NCBI GenBank assembly: GCA_945862035.1
Contig: CAMAXB010000044.1
Location: 1 to 13,855 of the forward strand
Reading direction: 5' to 3'
DNA length: 13,855 bases
DNA from: Opitutus sp. GAS368
GTDB taxonomy: Bacteria > Verrucomicrobiota > Verrucomicrobiia > Opitutales > Opitutaceae
The notes under the pieces were generated by a model. It did no database searches. It saw only the letters and a program-made list of their open reading frames with translations, and was not told the origin of the DNA. This document shows positions 7,916-13,855 of the stretch, piece after piece. Within the stretch, counting starts at the first letter, position 1. Each line of letters opens with the position of its first letter. The position numbers and the translations under genes were made by a program.

Positions 7916-9550
7916 ATGATGAAAGATTCCGCGGTTCAATGGATCTGGTGGCGTGGTGTCAGCCTTGGCTTGAGCCTGCTCGTCCTTGCGACCGGCTGTC
8001 GGCCGCGGGAAACGCAGATCCAGCAAGCGGCGAGGGAAGGCATCATGATTGTCGGCAACGGGGCGGAGCCGCCGGACCTTGATCCGCAGACCATCACCGG
8101 CATCCCGGAGCGCAATGTGGTGATGACCCTGTTTGAGGGGCTGACGCGCAATGATCCCGAGACCTTGGAAGCCCGGCCGGGCGTGGCGGAGCGCTGGGAC
8201 GTCTCCGCGGACGGTTTGGTCTACACCTTCCATCTTCGGGCGGAGGCAAAGTGGTCCGATGGGACGCCGCTGACGGCGCGGGATTTTTATGAGTCGTTCA
8301 AGCGTCAGCTCACGCCGAGCCTGGCCTCGTCGAACGCCGACAACATGTACGATGTCGTCAATGCCGAGCGTTACCACAAGGGCACCTTGACCGACTTCAC
8401 GCAGGTGGGTTTTCGGGTGATCGACGACCGGACGCTGGAGGTGAGGCTTTCCCACCCGGCGGGCTTTCTGCTGAAGACCATGGCCTCGCGCACCTGGTAT
8501 CCGGTTCCGCTGCACGTCATGGTGAGGCACGGCGACCCGTACCGGCAGGGCAGCCGCTGGACGCGCCCCGAGAACCTGGTGGGGAACGGGCCCTTTGTGC
8601 TGAAGGAATGGCAGCCCAACCGGCACATCGAGGTGCGCAAGAGCCCGACCTACTGGAACCGTGACACGGTGAAGCTGGAGGGGGTGCGCTTCATTCCCCT
8701 GGAGAGCCAGACGGCGGAGGAGGCGGCGTTCCGCGCTGGACAGCTGCACAAGACCGAGCAGGTGCCGCTGACCAAGATCGCGGTCTATCAGACCGAGGCG
8801 CCGGAGAAGCTGCACGTGCACCCGTACTCAGGCGTTTATTACTTCAATTTCAACGTGAAGCGGGCGCCGTTCACCGACAAGCGGGTGCGGCAGGCGTTGG
8901 CCATGGCGGTGGATCGCGGGAGCCTCGTCCGGAATGTGACGAAAGGAGGCGAGATTCCCGCCTACCACTTCACGCCCGAGGGGATTGGTGGCTACGTCAG
9001 CCGTGCCCGGACCAAGCTCGATTTTGATGAGGCGCGCCGGCTGCTGGCCGAGGCCGGCTTCCCGGGCGGGCGGGGCCTGCCGCCCATCACCCTCCTGTAC
9101 AATACGGCGGAGAATCATCGGGTGATCGCGGAGGCGCTGCAGCAGAAGTGGCGGGAAGAGCTGGGGATTGAGCTCAAGCTCGAGAATCAGGAATGGAAGG
9201 TGTACCTCGATACGGTCGACAACGGCGATTATGTGATGAGCCGTCAGGGGCTGATCATGGAGCCCTACGATCCGTCGCAGTTCCTCAAGGTATTCACGAG
9301 CTCCGGCGGCTTTAACCGGACCGGCTGGAGCAACGATGAATACGACCGCCTCTACAATGAAGTGATGGCGACGGCGGATGACGCGGTCCGGCAGGAGCTC
9401 ATGCAGCGGATGGAGGCGATTCTCACGGATGAGATGCCGATCCTCCCTGTCTATTACTACACGAGTAGATTCCTGATGGATCAGTCGGTGCAGGGGTGGA
9501 AGATGAACCTGCTCGCCATGGGTCCTTACGAGCAGGTCTGGCTCCAATAA
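7916..9550 (+). CDS. oppA: OppA-like peptide ABC transporter substrate-binding lipoprotein
   Basis: A 544-residue solute-binding protein of family 5 (SBP_bac_5), which captures oligopeptides for an ABC importer. The ATG at 7916 gives a lipoprotein signal: MMKDSAVQWIWWRG, a hydrophobic core, and LLVLATGC with the lipidated Cys at residue 28. An earlier in-frame start at 7544 would overlap the peptidase and bury the signal, so it is rejected. Family features include GNGAEPPDLDPQTITG near the mature N-terminus, NVVMTLFEGLTRNDP, the signature region GLVYTFHLRAEAKWSDGTPL (about 101-120) followed by TARDF, and the C-terminal MPILPVYYYTSRFL. Length matches OppA. No permease or ATPase gene follows; a terminator comes 40 bases downstream, so this is an orphan binding protein served by an importer elsewhere. 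It is divergent from the M20 peptidase. Peptide is the likely ligand, but family members also bind nickel, haem or murein peptides. Confidence 0.9.
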   Translation: MMKDSAVQWIWWRGVSLGLSLLVLATGCRPRETQIQQAAREGIMIVGNGAEPPDLDPQTITGIPERNVVMTLFEGLTRNDPETLEARPGVAERWDVSADGLVYTFHLRAEAKWSDGTPLTARDFYESFKRQLTPSLASSNADNMYDVVNAERYHKGTLTDFTQVGFRVIDDRTLEVRLSHPAGFLLKTMASRTWYPVPLHVMVRHGDPYRQGSRWTRPENLVGNGPFVLKEWQPNRHIEVRKSPTYWNRDTVKLEGVRFIPLESQTAEEAAFRAGQLHKTEQVPLTKIAVYQTEAPEKLHVHPYSGVYYFNFNVKRAPFTDKRVRQALAMAVDRGSLVRNVTKGGEIPAYHFTPEGIGGYVSRARTKLDFDEARRLLAEAGFPGGRGLPPITLLYNTAENHRVIAEALQQKWREELGIELKLENQEWKVYLDTVDNGDYVMSRQGLIMEPYDPSQFLKVFTSSGGFNRTGWSNDEYDRLYNEVMATADDAVRQELMQRMEAILTDEMPILPVYYYTSRFLMDQSVQGWKMNLLAMGPYEQVWLQ

Positions 9551-9590
9551 CGCGGGCCGCGGGATGACGGCGGCGCGGCGGTGGGCCCAA

Positions 9591-9618
9591 AAAAGGCGGC
9601 CGAGGATGGCCGCCTTTT
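9591..9618. terminator. Bidirectional intrinsic terminator
   Basis: An 11-base perfect stem, AAAAGGCGGCC (9591-9601) and GGCCGCCTTTT (9608-9618), with a six-base loop GAGGAT. It has an A-run on the left and a T-run on the right, so it can work on both strands. It sits between the convergent oppA-like gene (stop at 9550) and aceF (stop at 9640) and would close both transcripts. A run of ten G follows at 9619-9629 apart from one C. Confidence 0.88.
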
Positions 9619-9639
9619 GCGGGGGGGGGCGGAGGGGCG

Positions 9640-10917
9640 TCAGACGAGCAGCAGGGCCGGCAGCTCGAGGATCTGCTTCAGCGCGCCGAGGTACTGGGCG
9701 GCCACGGCGCCGTCGAAGGCGCGATGGTCGGCGCTGAGCGTCACGGTCATCGTCTGCCCGACCACGATCTGGCCGTTCTTCACAACGGGCTTGGTGACCG
9801 TGGTGCCGACCGCGAGGATGGCGGAGTTGGGCGGGTTGATGATGGCGGTGAACTTTGGAATGCCCATCATGCCGAGATTGGACACGCAGAAGGTGCCGCC
9901 CGTGTAATCGGCCGGGGTGAGCTTCCTCTCCTTGGCCCGCTTGCCGAGCGCCTTTGCTTCGGTGCTGATCTGGAACACGCTCTTGAGGTGCGCGTCGCGG
10001 ACCACCGGGGTGATGAGGCCATCCTCCAGGGCCACGGCGAAGGCGACATGTGCAGCGCCAAAGTAGCGGATCTGGTTGCCTTCCCACGAGCTGTTGACGG
10101 CGGGCACGCGGCGCAGGGCCTCGGCGCAGGCCTTGAGGACGAAATCGTTGACCGACAGCTTCACGCCCTGGGCCTCGAGGCCGGTGTTGAGTTGCTGGCG
10201 CAGGGCAAGCAAAGGCTCGGCATCGATCTCGATGTCGAGGTAGATGTAAGGAATGGTCGTGGTGGACTCGACCATGCGCTTGGCAATGACGCCGCGCATC
10301 GTGGAGACCGGGACGGTGCGCTCTTCCTGCACCGGACCCTTGGGACCGAGGGTCCCAATTTGAGATTTAAGATTTGAGATCTGAGATGGCGGCGCGGGCT
10401 GCGCCGCGGCGGCGATAATGTCTTCGCGCACGATGCGTCCACCGGGGCCGGAACCCTTCACGCGGGCAGGGTCGATGCCTTTTTCGGCGGCCAGCTTCTT
10501 GGCGAGGGGCGAGATGCGGATGCGGCCGGCGCTGACAACGGGCTCGGGTGCGGGCGCCGCGGCGACAGCGGAGGCGGGGGCCGCAGCGGGCGCGGGCGGA
10601 GGCGTTTGCTTCGGTTCCTCGGCCTTGGGGGCCGCGGCGGGCGCCACGACGGGCGCGGCTGGGGCTTCGACCTTCTCGCCGGGCTTGCCCACCGCACACA
10701 GCGGGGCGCCGAGGGCGACCTGGGAGCCGGCGGGGGCGAAAATCTTGAGCAGCGTGCCGTCGAAGAAGCACTCGAGCTCCATCGTGGCCTTGTCCGTTTC
10801 AACCTCAGCGAGCATCTGACCGCTCTTCACGACGTCGCCTTCCTTTTTGAGCCATTTGATCAGCGTGCCCACCGTCATGGTGTCGCTGAGTTTCGGCATC
10901 TCGATAATTTGGGCCAT
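9640..10917 (-). CDS. pdhC: Pyruvate dehydrogenase E2, dihydrolipoamide acetyltransferase
   Basis: The E2 core (also aceF) moves the acetyl group from E1 to coenzyme A on a swinging lipoyl arm. In 425 residues there is one lipoyl domain (1-80, lipoyl Lys43 in ETDKATME), an Ala/Pro-rich linker (about 82-128), the E1/E3-binding peripheral domain RISPLAKKLAAEKGIDPARV (134-153) with GSGPGGRIVREDI (155-167), a second linker, and the catalytic domain from about 200 with FCVSNLGMMG (343-352) and the active-site DHRAFDG (397-403; His398, Asp402). The second linker contains SQISNLKSQI (178-187), encoded by an AT-rich heptamer array unlike the surrounding DNA. It is the last gene of the operon after pdhB, and a terminator follows. 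No E3 gene is next to it. The start ATG at 10917 has no Shine-Dalgarno; AATTTTTAATTCCC precedes it. The order and E1 partners favour pyruvate over branched-chain keto acids. Confidence 0.94.
   Translation of the reverse strand: MAQIIEMPKLSDTMTVGTLIKWLKKEGDVVKSGQMLAEVETDKATMELECFFDGTLLKIFAPAGSQVALGAPLCAVGKPGEKVEAPAAPVVAPAAAPKAEEPKQTPPPAPAAAPASAVAAAPAPEPVVSAGRIRISPLAKKLAAEKGIDPARVKGSGPGGRIVREDIIAAAAQPAPPSQISNLKSQIGTLGPKGPVQEERTVPVSTMRGVIAKRMVESTTTIPYIYLDIEIDAEPLLALRQQLNTGLEAQGVKLSVNDFVLKACAEALRRVPAVNSSWEGNQIRYFGAAHVAFAVALEDGLITPVVRDAHLKSVFQISTEAKALGKRAKERKLTPADYTGGTFCVSNLGMMGIPKFTAIINPPNSAILAVGTTVTKPVVKNGQIVVGQTMTVTLSADHRAFDGAVAAQYLGALKQILELPALLLV
10360..10387. repeat. AT-rich heptamer tandem array inside aceF
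   Basis: Four consecutive 7-base units read on the plus strand as TTGAGAT, TTAAGAT, TTGAGAT and CTGAGAT. They sit in frame in the aceF coding sequence, between the peripheral-subunit-binding and catalytic domains, and encode the phrase SQISNLKSQI. The surrounding linker is strongly GC-rich, so the array stands out as an insertion. From memory, similar phrases recur in annotated proteins of Verrucomicrobia and Planctomycetes; this was not checked. Confidence 0.9.
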
Positions 10918-10947
10918 GGGAATTAAAAATTAGGAAGCGGAGGAGGA

Positions 10948-11018
10948 ACCACGAAACACACGGAGCACACGAAACAAAAAGCCTTCCAGGTTTTCGTGTG
11001 CTCCGTGTGTTTCGTGGT
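10948..11018. repeat. 27-bp perfect inverted repeat between pdhB and aceF
   Basis: The arms at 10948-10974 and 10992-11018 are exact reverse complements, separated by 17 bases (10975-10991). The left arm begins ACCACGAAACACACGGAG and ends CACACGAAA, so it is itself built of CACGAAA and CACGGAG-like units. It fills most of the 115-base gap between the pdhB stop and the aceF start. In the pdh mRNA it would fold into a very stable hairpin without a T-tract, so it is more likely a processing, stability or translation-tuning element, or a repeat copy, than a simple terminator. Confidence 0.95.
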
Positions 11019-11032
11019 GATAATTCTGTAGT

Positions 11033-12010
11033 TTACTCCATCGCCGCCAGCGCGGCCTTGAGGACGCGGGCAGGATTGGGGAGCTGCTCGGTTTCGACCG
11101 GCGGGCTGTAGATGGCTGGTGCGTCGATGGTCGCGAGACGATGGATCGGGCCGTCGAGCTCGTCGAAGGCTTCCTTCTGAATCATGAAGGCAAGCTGGGA
11201 GCCAACGCTGGCGAAGGGCTTTTGCTCCTCCACGATCAGAACGCGGTGAGTCTTGGCGACCGACTTGAGGACGGTGTCGATGTCGAGCGGGCGGATGGTC
11301 CGCAGGTCGACGATCTCAACGGAGATATTGTGCTCCTTTTCCAGAATCGCGGCGGCGGCGAGCGAGTGGTGGACCGAGCGACCGTAGGTGACGATCGTGA
11401 GGTCAGTGCCCTCGCGCTTGATGTCGGCCAGGCCGAGCGGAATCACGATGTCGCCGTCCGGAACCTCGCCCTTTTCACCGTAGAGCAGGGTGTTCTCGAG
11501 AAACATGACCGGATCATTGTCGCGGATGGCCGCCTTGAGGAGGCCCTTGGCGTCCGCAGCGGTGGAGGGAACGACCACTTTGATGCCGGGGTGATTGGCG
11601 AGGACGTTCTCCGGCGTGTGGGAGTGCGTCGCGCCGACGTTGGTACCGCCGTTGGCGGGACCGCGGATGACGATCGGGCAGTTGATCTGGCCGCCGGACA
11701 TGTAGCGAACATTGGCGGCGTTGTTGAGGATCTGGTCGAAGGCGACGGAGTAGAAAGACCAGAACATCAGCTCCATCACGGGACGGACGCCGAGCATGGA
11801 GGCGCCGAGCCCCATGCCGATGAAGCCGGCTTCGCTGATGGGTGTGTCGACGATCCGCTTGGGGCCGAACTTGGCGAGGAGACCCTCGGTGACCTTGTAG
11901 GCGCCGTTGAACTGGGCGACTTCCTCGCCCAGGACGACGACGTTGGAGTCGCGCTCCAGCTCCTCGGCGAGGGCGTGACGGATGGCTTCGCGGTAAGTGA
12001 TGACGGGCAT
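11033..12010 (-). CDS. pdhB: Pyruvate dehydrogenase E1 component, beta subunit
   Basis: E1 beta (325 residues) pairs with E1 alpha as an alpha2-beta2 enzyme that decarboxylates pyruvate on thiamine diphosphate and acetylates the E2 lipoyl group. Recognisable parts: VVVLGEEVAQFNGAYKVTEG (24-43), RIVDTPISEAGFIGMGLGA (52-70, with Glu60, the residue that activates the cofactor), GGTNVGATHSHTPE (121-134, with His129 at the active site) and the transketolase C-terminal domain with SVEIVDLRTIRPLDIDTV (230-247) and VEEQKPFASVG (260-270). The length is normal. The gap from pdhA is 45 bases. The start ATG at 12010 has no Shine-Dalgarno; an AT-rich leader precedes it. The neighbours and the E1 alpha type make pyruvate the likely substrate; acetoin or 2-oxo acid dehydrogenases are alternatives. 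Confidence 0.94.
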   Translation of the reverse strand: MPVITYREAIRHALAEELERDSNVVVLGEEVAQFNGAYKVTEGLLAKFGPKRIVDTPISEAGFIGMGLGASMLGVRPVMELMFWSFYSVAFDQILNNAANVRYMSGGQINCPIVIRGPANGGTNVGATHSHTPENVLANHPGIKVVVPSTAADAKGLLKAAIRDNDPVMFLENTLLYGEKGEVPDGDIVIPLGLADIKREGTDLTIVTYGRSVHHSLAAAAILEKEHNISVEIVDLRTIRPLDIDTVLKSVAKTHRVLIVEEQKPFASVGSQLAFMIQKEAFDELDGPIHRLATIDAPAIYSPPVETEQLPNPARVLKAALAAME

Positions 12011-12055
12011 CGGGCTCTTAAAGTTGAGATTAAAAAATAGGGATTACCCGGAGAT
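12011..12055. repeat. AT-rich intercistronic leader with one TTGAGAT unit
   Basis: The pdhA-pdhB gap carries TTGAGAT (12024-12030) followed by TAAAAAATAGG. The same heptamer forms the array in aceF, and a similar patch, GAATTAAAAATTAGG (10920-10934), lies just upstream of aceF. On the coding strand both genes are thus led by a CCTA, a T-run and AAT. These may be solitary members of one repeat family or unstructured translation leaders. Confidence 0.5.
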
Positions 12056-13150
12056 TCACTCGAAGAACAGGCGACCTTGCGAGGTGCGCTGGGTGGGATT
12101 GTCGACTTCCCAGTACACATCCTTCTGGATGTCTTCGACGGTGGGGTAGGGGCTCGCCTCGGAGAAGTCCGCGGCGATGTCCGCCTCGGCGCGGGCCTCG
12201 GTATCGATCAACTCGACCAAGGCCTCGTTCAGGACGCCCTCGCCGAGGAGCGTCTGCTGGAAGAGGGTGATTGGATCCCTCGTGCGCTGGTATTCCTCGA
12301 TCTCGGCCTTGTCGCGATAAGTCTTGTCGGGGTCGGCGACCGAGTGTCCACGGTAGCGGTAGGTGTCGATCTCCACGACGCTCGGCTTGAACTCATCGCG
12401 GGCGCGGTTCAGCGCCTTGTCCATCGTGGCGCGGACCTCGTAGACATCGTGGCCGTCGCAGACGTCCCACGCCATGCCATAGGCCTCGGCGCGCTGCGCA
12501 AGGCCGGGACCGGCGGAGGAGCGCTCCTGGCTGGTGCCCATGGAGTAGCGATTGTTCTCGATCACGAAGACCACGGGAAGGTCCCACAGGGCGGCGAGAT
12601 TATAGGCCTCATGGACTGCACCCTGATTGACGGCACCATCGCCCATGAACGCCATCGCGGCGCCTTTCTGGCCGAGGTACTTCACGCCGTAGGCAAGACC
12701 CACGCCGAGCGGGATCTGGCCGCCGACGATGCCGTGGCCGCCCCAGTAATTGCGCGAGGGATCGAAGTAGTGCATCGAGCCGCCCTTGCCCTTGGAGCAA
12801 CCGGTCACCTTGCCGTAGAGCTCGGCCATCAGCGGCTTGCTGTCCATCCCAACCGCGATCGCGTGACCGTGATCGCGGTAGGCGGTGATGACGTGGTCGT
12901 GCTTGCCCATCAGGGAGCAGGCGCCGACGGCGACTGCTTCCTGACCGATATAGAGGTGGAGGAACCCACCGATCTTCTTGGCTTGGTAGGCGCGGAGACT
13001 GCGCTCCTCAAAACGGCGGATACGCACCATCTTGCGATAGAGCTCGATGCGCTCGTCCTTGGTCAGCTTGGCATTGACCGGCGCTTGGGCGGCCGGGCTG
13101 ACCTGCGCTGCGTCGTTTTTGTCGGCGGTGGCAGTCGTCTTTTTGCTCAC
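12056..13150 (-). CDS. pdhA: Pyruvate dehydrogenase E1 component, alpha subunit
   Basis: E1 alpha binds thiamine diphosphate and, with E1 beta, performs the first and rate-limiting step of the complex. With the GTG at 13150 as start the protein is 364 residues. Key parts: RKMVRIRRFEERSLRAYQAK (39-58), FLHLYIGQEAVAVG (63-76), ITAYRDHGHAIAVG (88-101), the glycine-rich GGSMHYFDPSRNYWGGHGIV (123-142), the thiamine motif from GDGAVNQGA (170-178) to ENN (198-200), and YRYRGHSVADPDKTYR (264-279), the loop that carries regulatory serines in mitochondrial E1 alpha. The frame is open back to a TTG at 13246, but that start would overlap the Nudix gene by 41 bases and add a non-conserved Lys/Arg/Pro tail, so GTG is preferred. 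Residues 1-28 are a low-complexity Ala/Thr/Lys lead. No Shine-Dalgarno is seen. Confidence 0.93.
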   Translation of the reverse strand: MSKKTTATADKNDAAQVSPAAQAPVNAKLTKDERIELYRKMVRIRRFEERSLRAYQAKKIGGFLHLYIGQEAVAVGACSLMGKHDHVITAYRDHGHAIAVGMDSKPLMAELYGKVTGCSKGKGGSMHYFDPSRNYWGGHGIVGGQIPLGVGLAYGVKYLGQKGAAMAFMGDGAVNQGAVHEAYNLAALWDLPVVFVIENNRYSMGTSQERSSAGPGLAQRAEAYGMAWDVCDGHDVYEVRATMDKALNRARDEFKPSVVEIDTYRYRGHSVADPDKTYRDKAEIEEYQRTRDPITLFQQTLLGEGVLNEALVELIDTEARAEADIAADFSEASPYPTVEDIQKDVYWEVDNPTQRTSQGRLFFE

Positions 13151-13205
13151 GGTTGGATGGGTCGGTCGGTTGAAAAGGGAGAGTTTTCGTCGTGGGAGCG
13201 GGAAA

Positions 13206-13721
13206 TCAAGCGTTGTTTCTTCCTTCGGGCGGAGTGACTTGCTCAATTACCAGCTCGAGTGGACGCGCAGGATCACAGTCAGCGCGAATCGCCACAAACT
13301 TGTCCCGGTAGCGATCGAACACCGGCCAAAGTGCGGTGCGATCGCTGGTCGGCAAGGGCAGGGTATTGATTTCCTCGCGGGAAAAGTACCCAAAGCGGCC
13401 CTCATCGATGGCCGGGGGGAGGCCGGTGATTGGCCGCTGGCAGGTGAAGAGAAAGAGCAGCCAGTGGGACTGACCCTCATAGGCTTTCTCGGCGATCATC
13501 CCGAACAGGTGGAGGTCGGTGGTCGCGATTTCGAAGCCTGTTTCCTCCTTGGTCTCACGCACCGCGCATTCGAAGGGGGATTCACCGAGGCCCGTCTCCA
13601 GCTTGCCGCCGATCGGGCTCCATGCGCCCAGATTGGGTGCCTTGGCCCGCAGGAGCAGGAGTTGTTTACCTGCTTCATTCTCAAGAAAAACAAGGACGGC
13701 GATTTTGTAGCCAAGTGGCAC
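13206..13721 (-). CDS. Nudix hydrolase
   Basis: A predicted Nudix-fold pyrophosphohydrolase of 171 residues from the GTG at 13721, which starts VPLGYKIAVLVFLENEAGK, the first beta strand of the fold. The Nudix box is GGKLETGLGESPFECAVRETKEETGF with the catalytic REXXEE helix (Arg55 to Glu60); I show it here only by position, residues 38-63. Relative to the classical spacing (G, five residues, E) it has two extra residues, LG, before the Glu. Substrates in this superfamily are nucleoside diphosphates linked to another group; none can be assigned here. The frame stays open to a TTG at 13835, but that extension is Pro/Arg-rich, so the start is only moderately sure; GTG at 13766 is another candidate. 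It is the first gene in the window of the run into pdhA (55-base gap), so co-transcription with the pdh genes is likely. Confidence 0.85.
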   Translation of the reverse strand: MPLGYKIAVLVFLENEAGKQLLLLRAKAPNLGAWSPIGGKLETGLGESPFECAVRETKEETGFEIATTDLHLFGMIAEKAYEGQSHWLLFLFTCQRPITGLPPAIDEGRFGYFSREEINTLPLPTSDRTALWPVFDRYRDKFVAIRADCDPARPLELVIEQVTPPEGRNNA

Positions 13722-13855
13722 GGGACGGGGGGCGGACGGGTCTGGCGGAGGCGAGGCGGCGCACACGGGGTGACTGTCTCGGATGTCGCGTGTGCTCTGC
13801 AAGCTCCGGGGAGGGCCAAGACGAAACGACAGCAAAAGTCTTGCATAAAAGCGAA
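13722..13855. other. Upstream region of the Nudix gene, no feature seen
   Basis: The bases between the Nudix start and the window end are GC-rich up to about 13805 and AT-richer near the edge (AAAAGTCTTGCATAAAAGCG). The promoter of the Nudix-pdh transcript may lie here or just outside the window, but no convincing -35/-10 pair is visible on the minus strand. Confidence 0.4.

Noticed and set aside
7532..10087. Long minus-strand frames (7532-8821 and 8828-10087) opposite the oppA-like gene
   Set aside because: Arg/His/Pro-rich shadows of a clear SBP family 5 gene, running through the divergent control region and the terminator.
10360..10387. Possible CRISPR-like or microRNA-style array from the heptamers
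   Set aside because: Units are contiguous 7-mers without spacers, and they are translated in frame within aceF.
10948..11018. 27-bp inverted repeat as an insertion-sequence end or rho-independent terminator
   Set aside because: There is no transposase between the arms (17 bases only), no visible target duplication, and no T-run after the stem in the direction of transcription.
12077..13237. A 386-codon open frame on the plus strand antisense to pdhA
   Set aside because: It is a codon-position shadow of GC-rich pdhA; the translation is low-complexity Gly/Asp/Val/Leu with no family motif, while the minus strand is unambiguous E1 alpha.
13151..13246. N-terminal extension of pdhA from TTG at 13246
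   Set aside because: It overlaps the Nudix gene and adds residues without E1 alpha similarity; the GTG at 13150 leaves a clean 55-base gap.

Overview
The window is GC-rich, densely coding bacterial DNA. The gene content points to a Verrucomicrobiota-like genome, possibly Opitutales: a eukaryote-type UDP-sugar pyrophosphorylase next to a phosphohexomutase, a two-subunit-E1 pyruvate dehydrogenase operon, start codons without Shine-Dalgarno motifs, and AT-rich heptamer repeats scattered in GC-rich DNA. The taxonomic call is inference from remembered genomes, not from a search.

Layout. Bases 2-1690 (+) hold a PolX-family DNA polymerase with a PHP domain, cut at its N-terminus by the window edge. 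Bases about 1770-2430 hold no intact gene but carry a decayed ExeA/GspA-type AAA ATPase on the minus strand. Then, all on +, come a small DivIC/FtsB-type division protein (2476-2757), a UAP1-like nucleotidyltransferase (2839-4248) and a phosphoglucomutase/phosphomannomutase (4263-6227). A REP/BIME-like pair of hairpins (6238-6306) separates these from a convergent, secreted M20 peptidase (6319-7737, -). Divergent from the peptidase is an OppA-like lipoprotein (7916-9550, +), closed by a bidirectional terminator (9591-9618). The rest is a minus-strand operon read from right to left: Nudix hydrolase (13721-13206), pdhA (13150-12056), pdhB (12010-11033) and pdhC/aceF (10917-9640).

How the genes fit together. 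The mutase and pyrophosphorylase can supply a UDP-activated sugar for envelope or glycan synthesis. The peptidase and peptide-binding lipoprotein form a plausible peptide-scavenging pair. The pdh genes encode E1 alpha, E1 beta and E2 of the complex that makes acetyl-CoA; no E3 gene is in the window.

The most unusual content is small-scale. It comprises the covarying REP-like hairpin pair with GTAG feet, a 27-bp perfect inverted repeat between pdhB and aceF, and a (TTGAGAT)-type heptamer array inserted in frame in the aceF linker, with related AT-rich patches in both pdh gaps. I found no clearly new multi-gene system, no CRISPR array, no RNA gene and no intact transposon.
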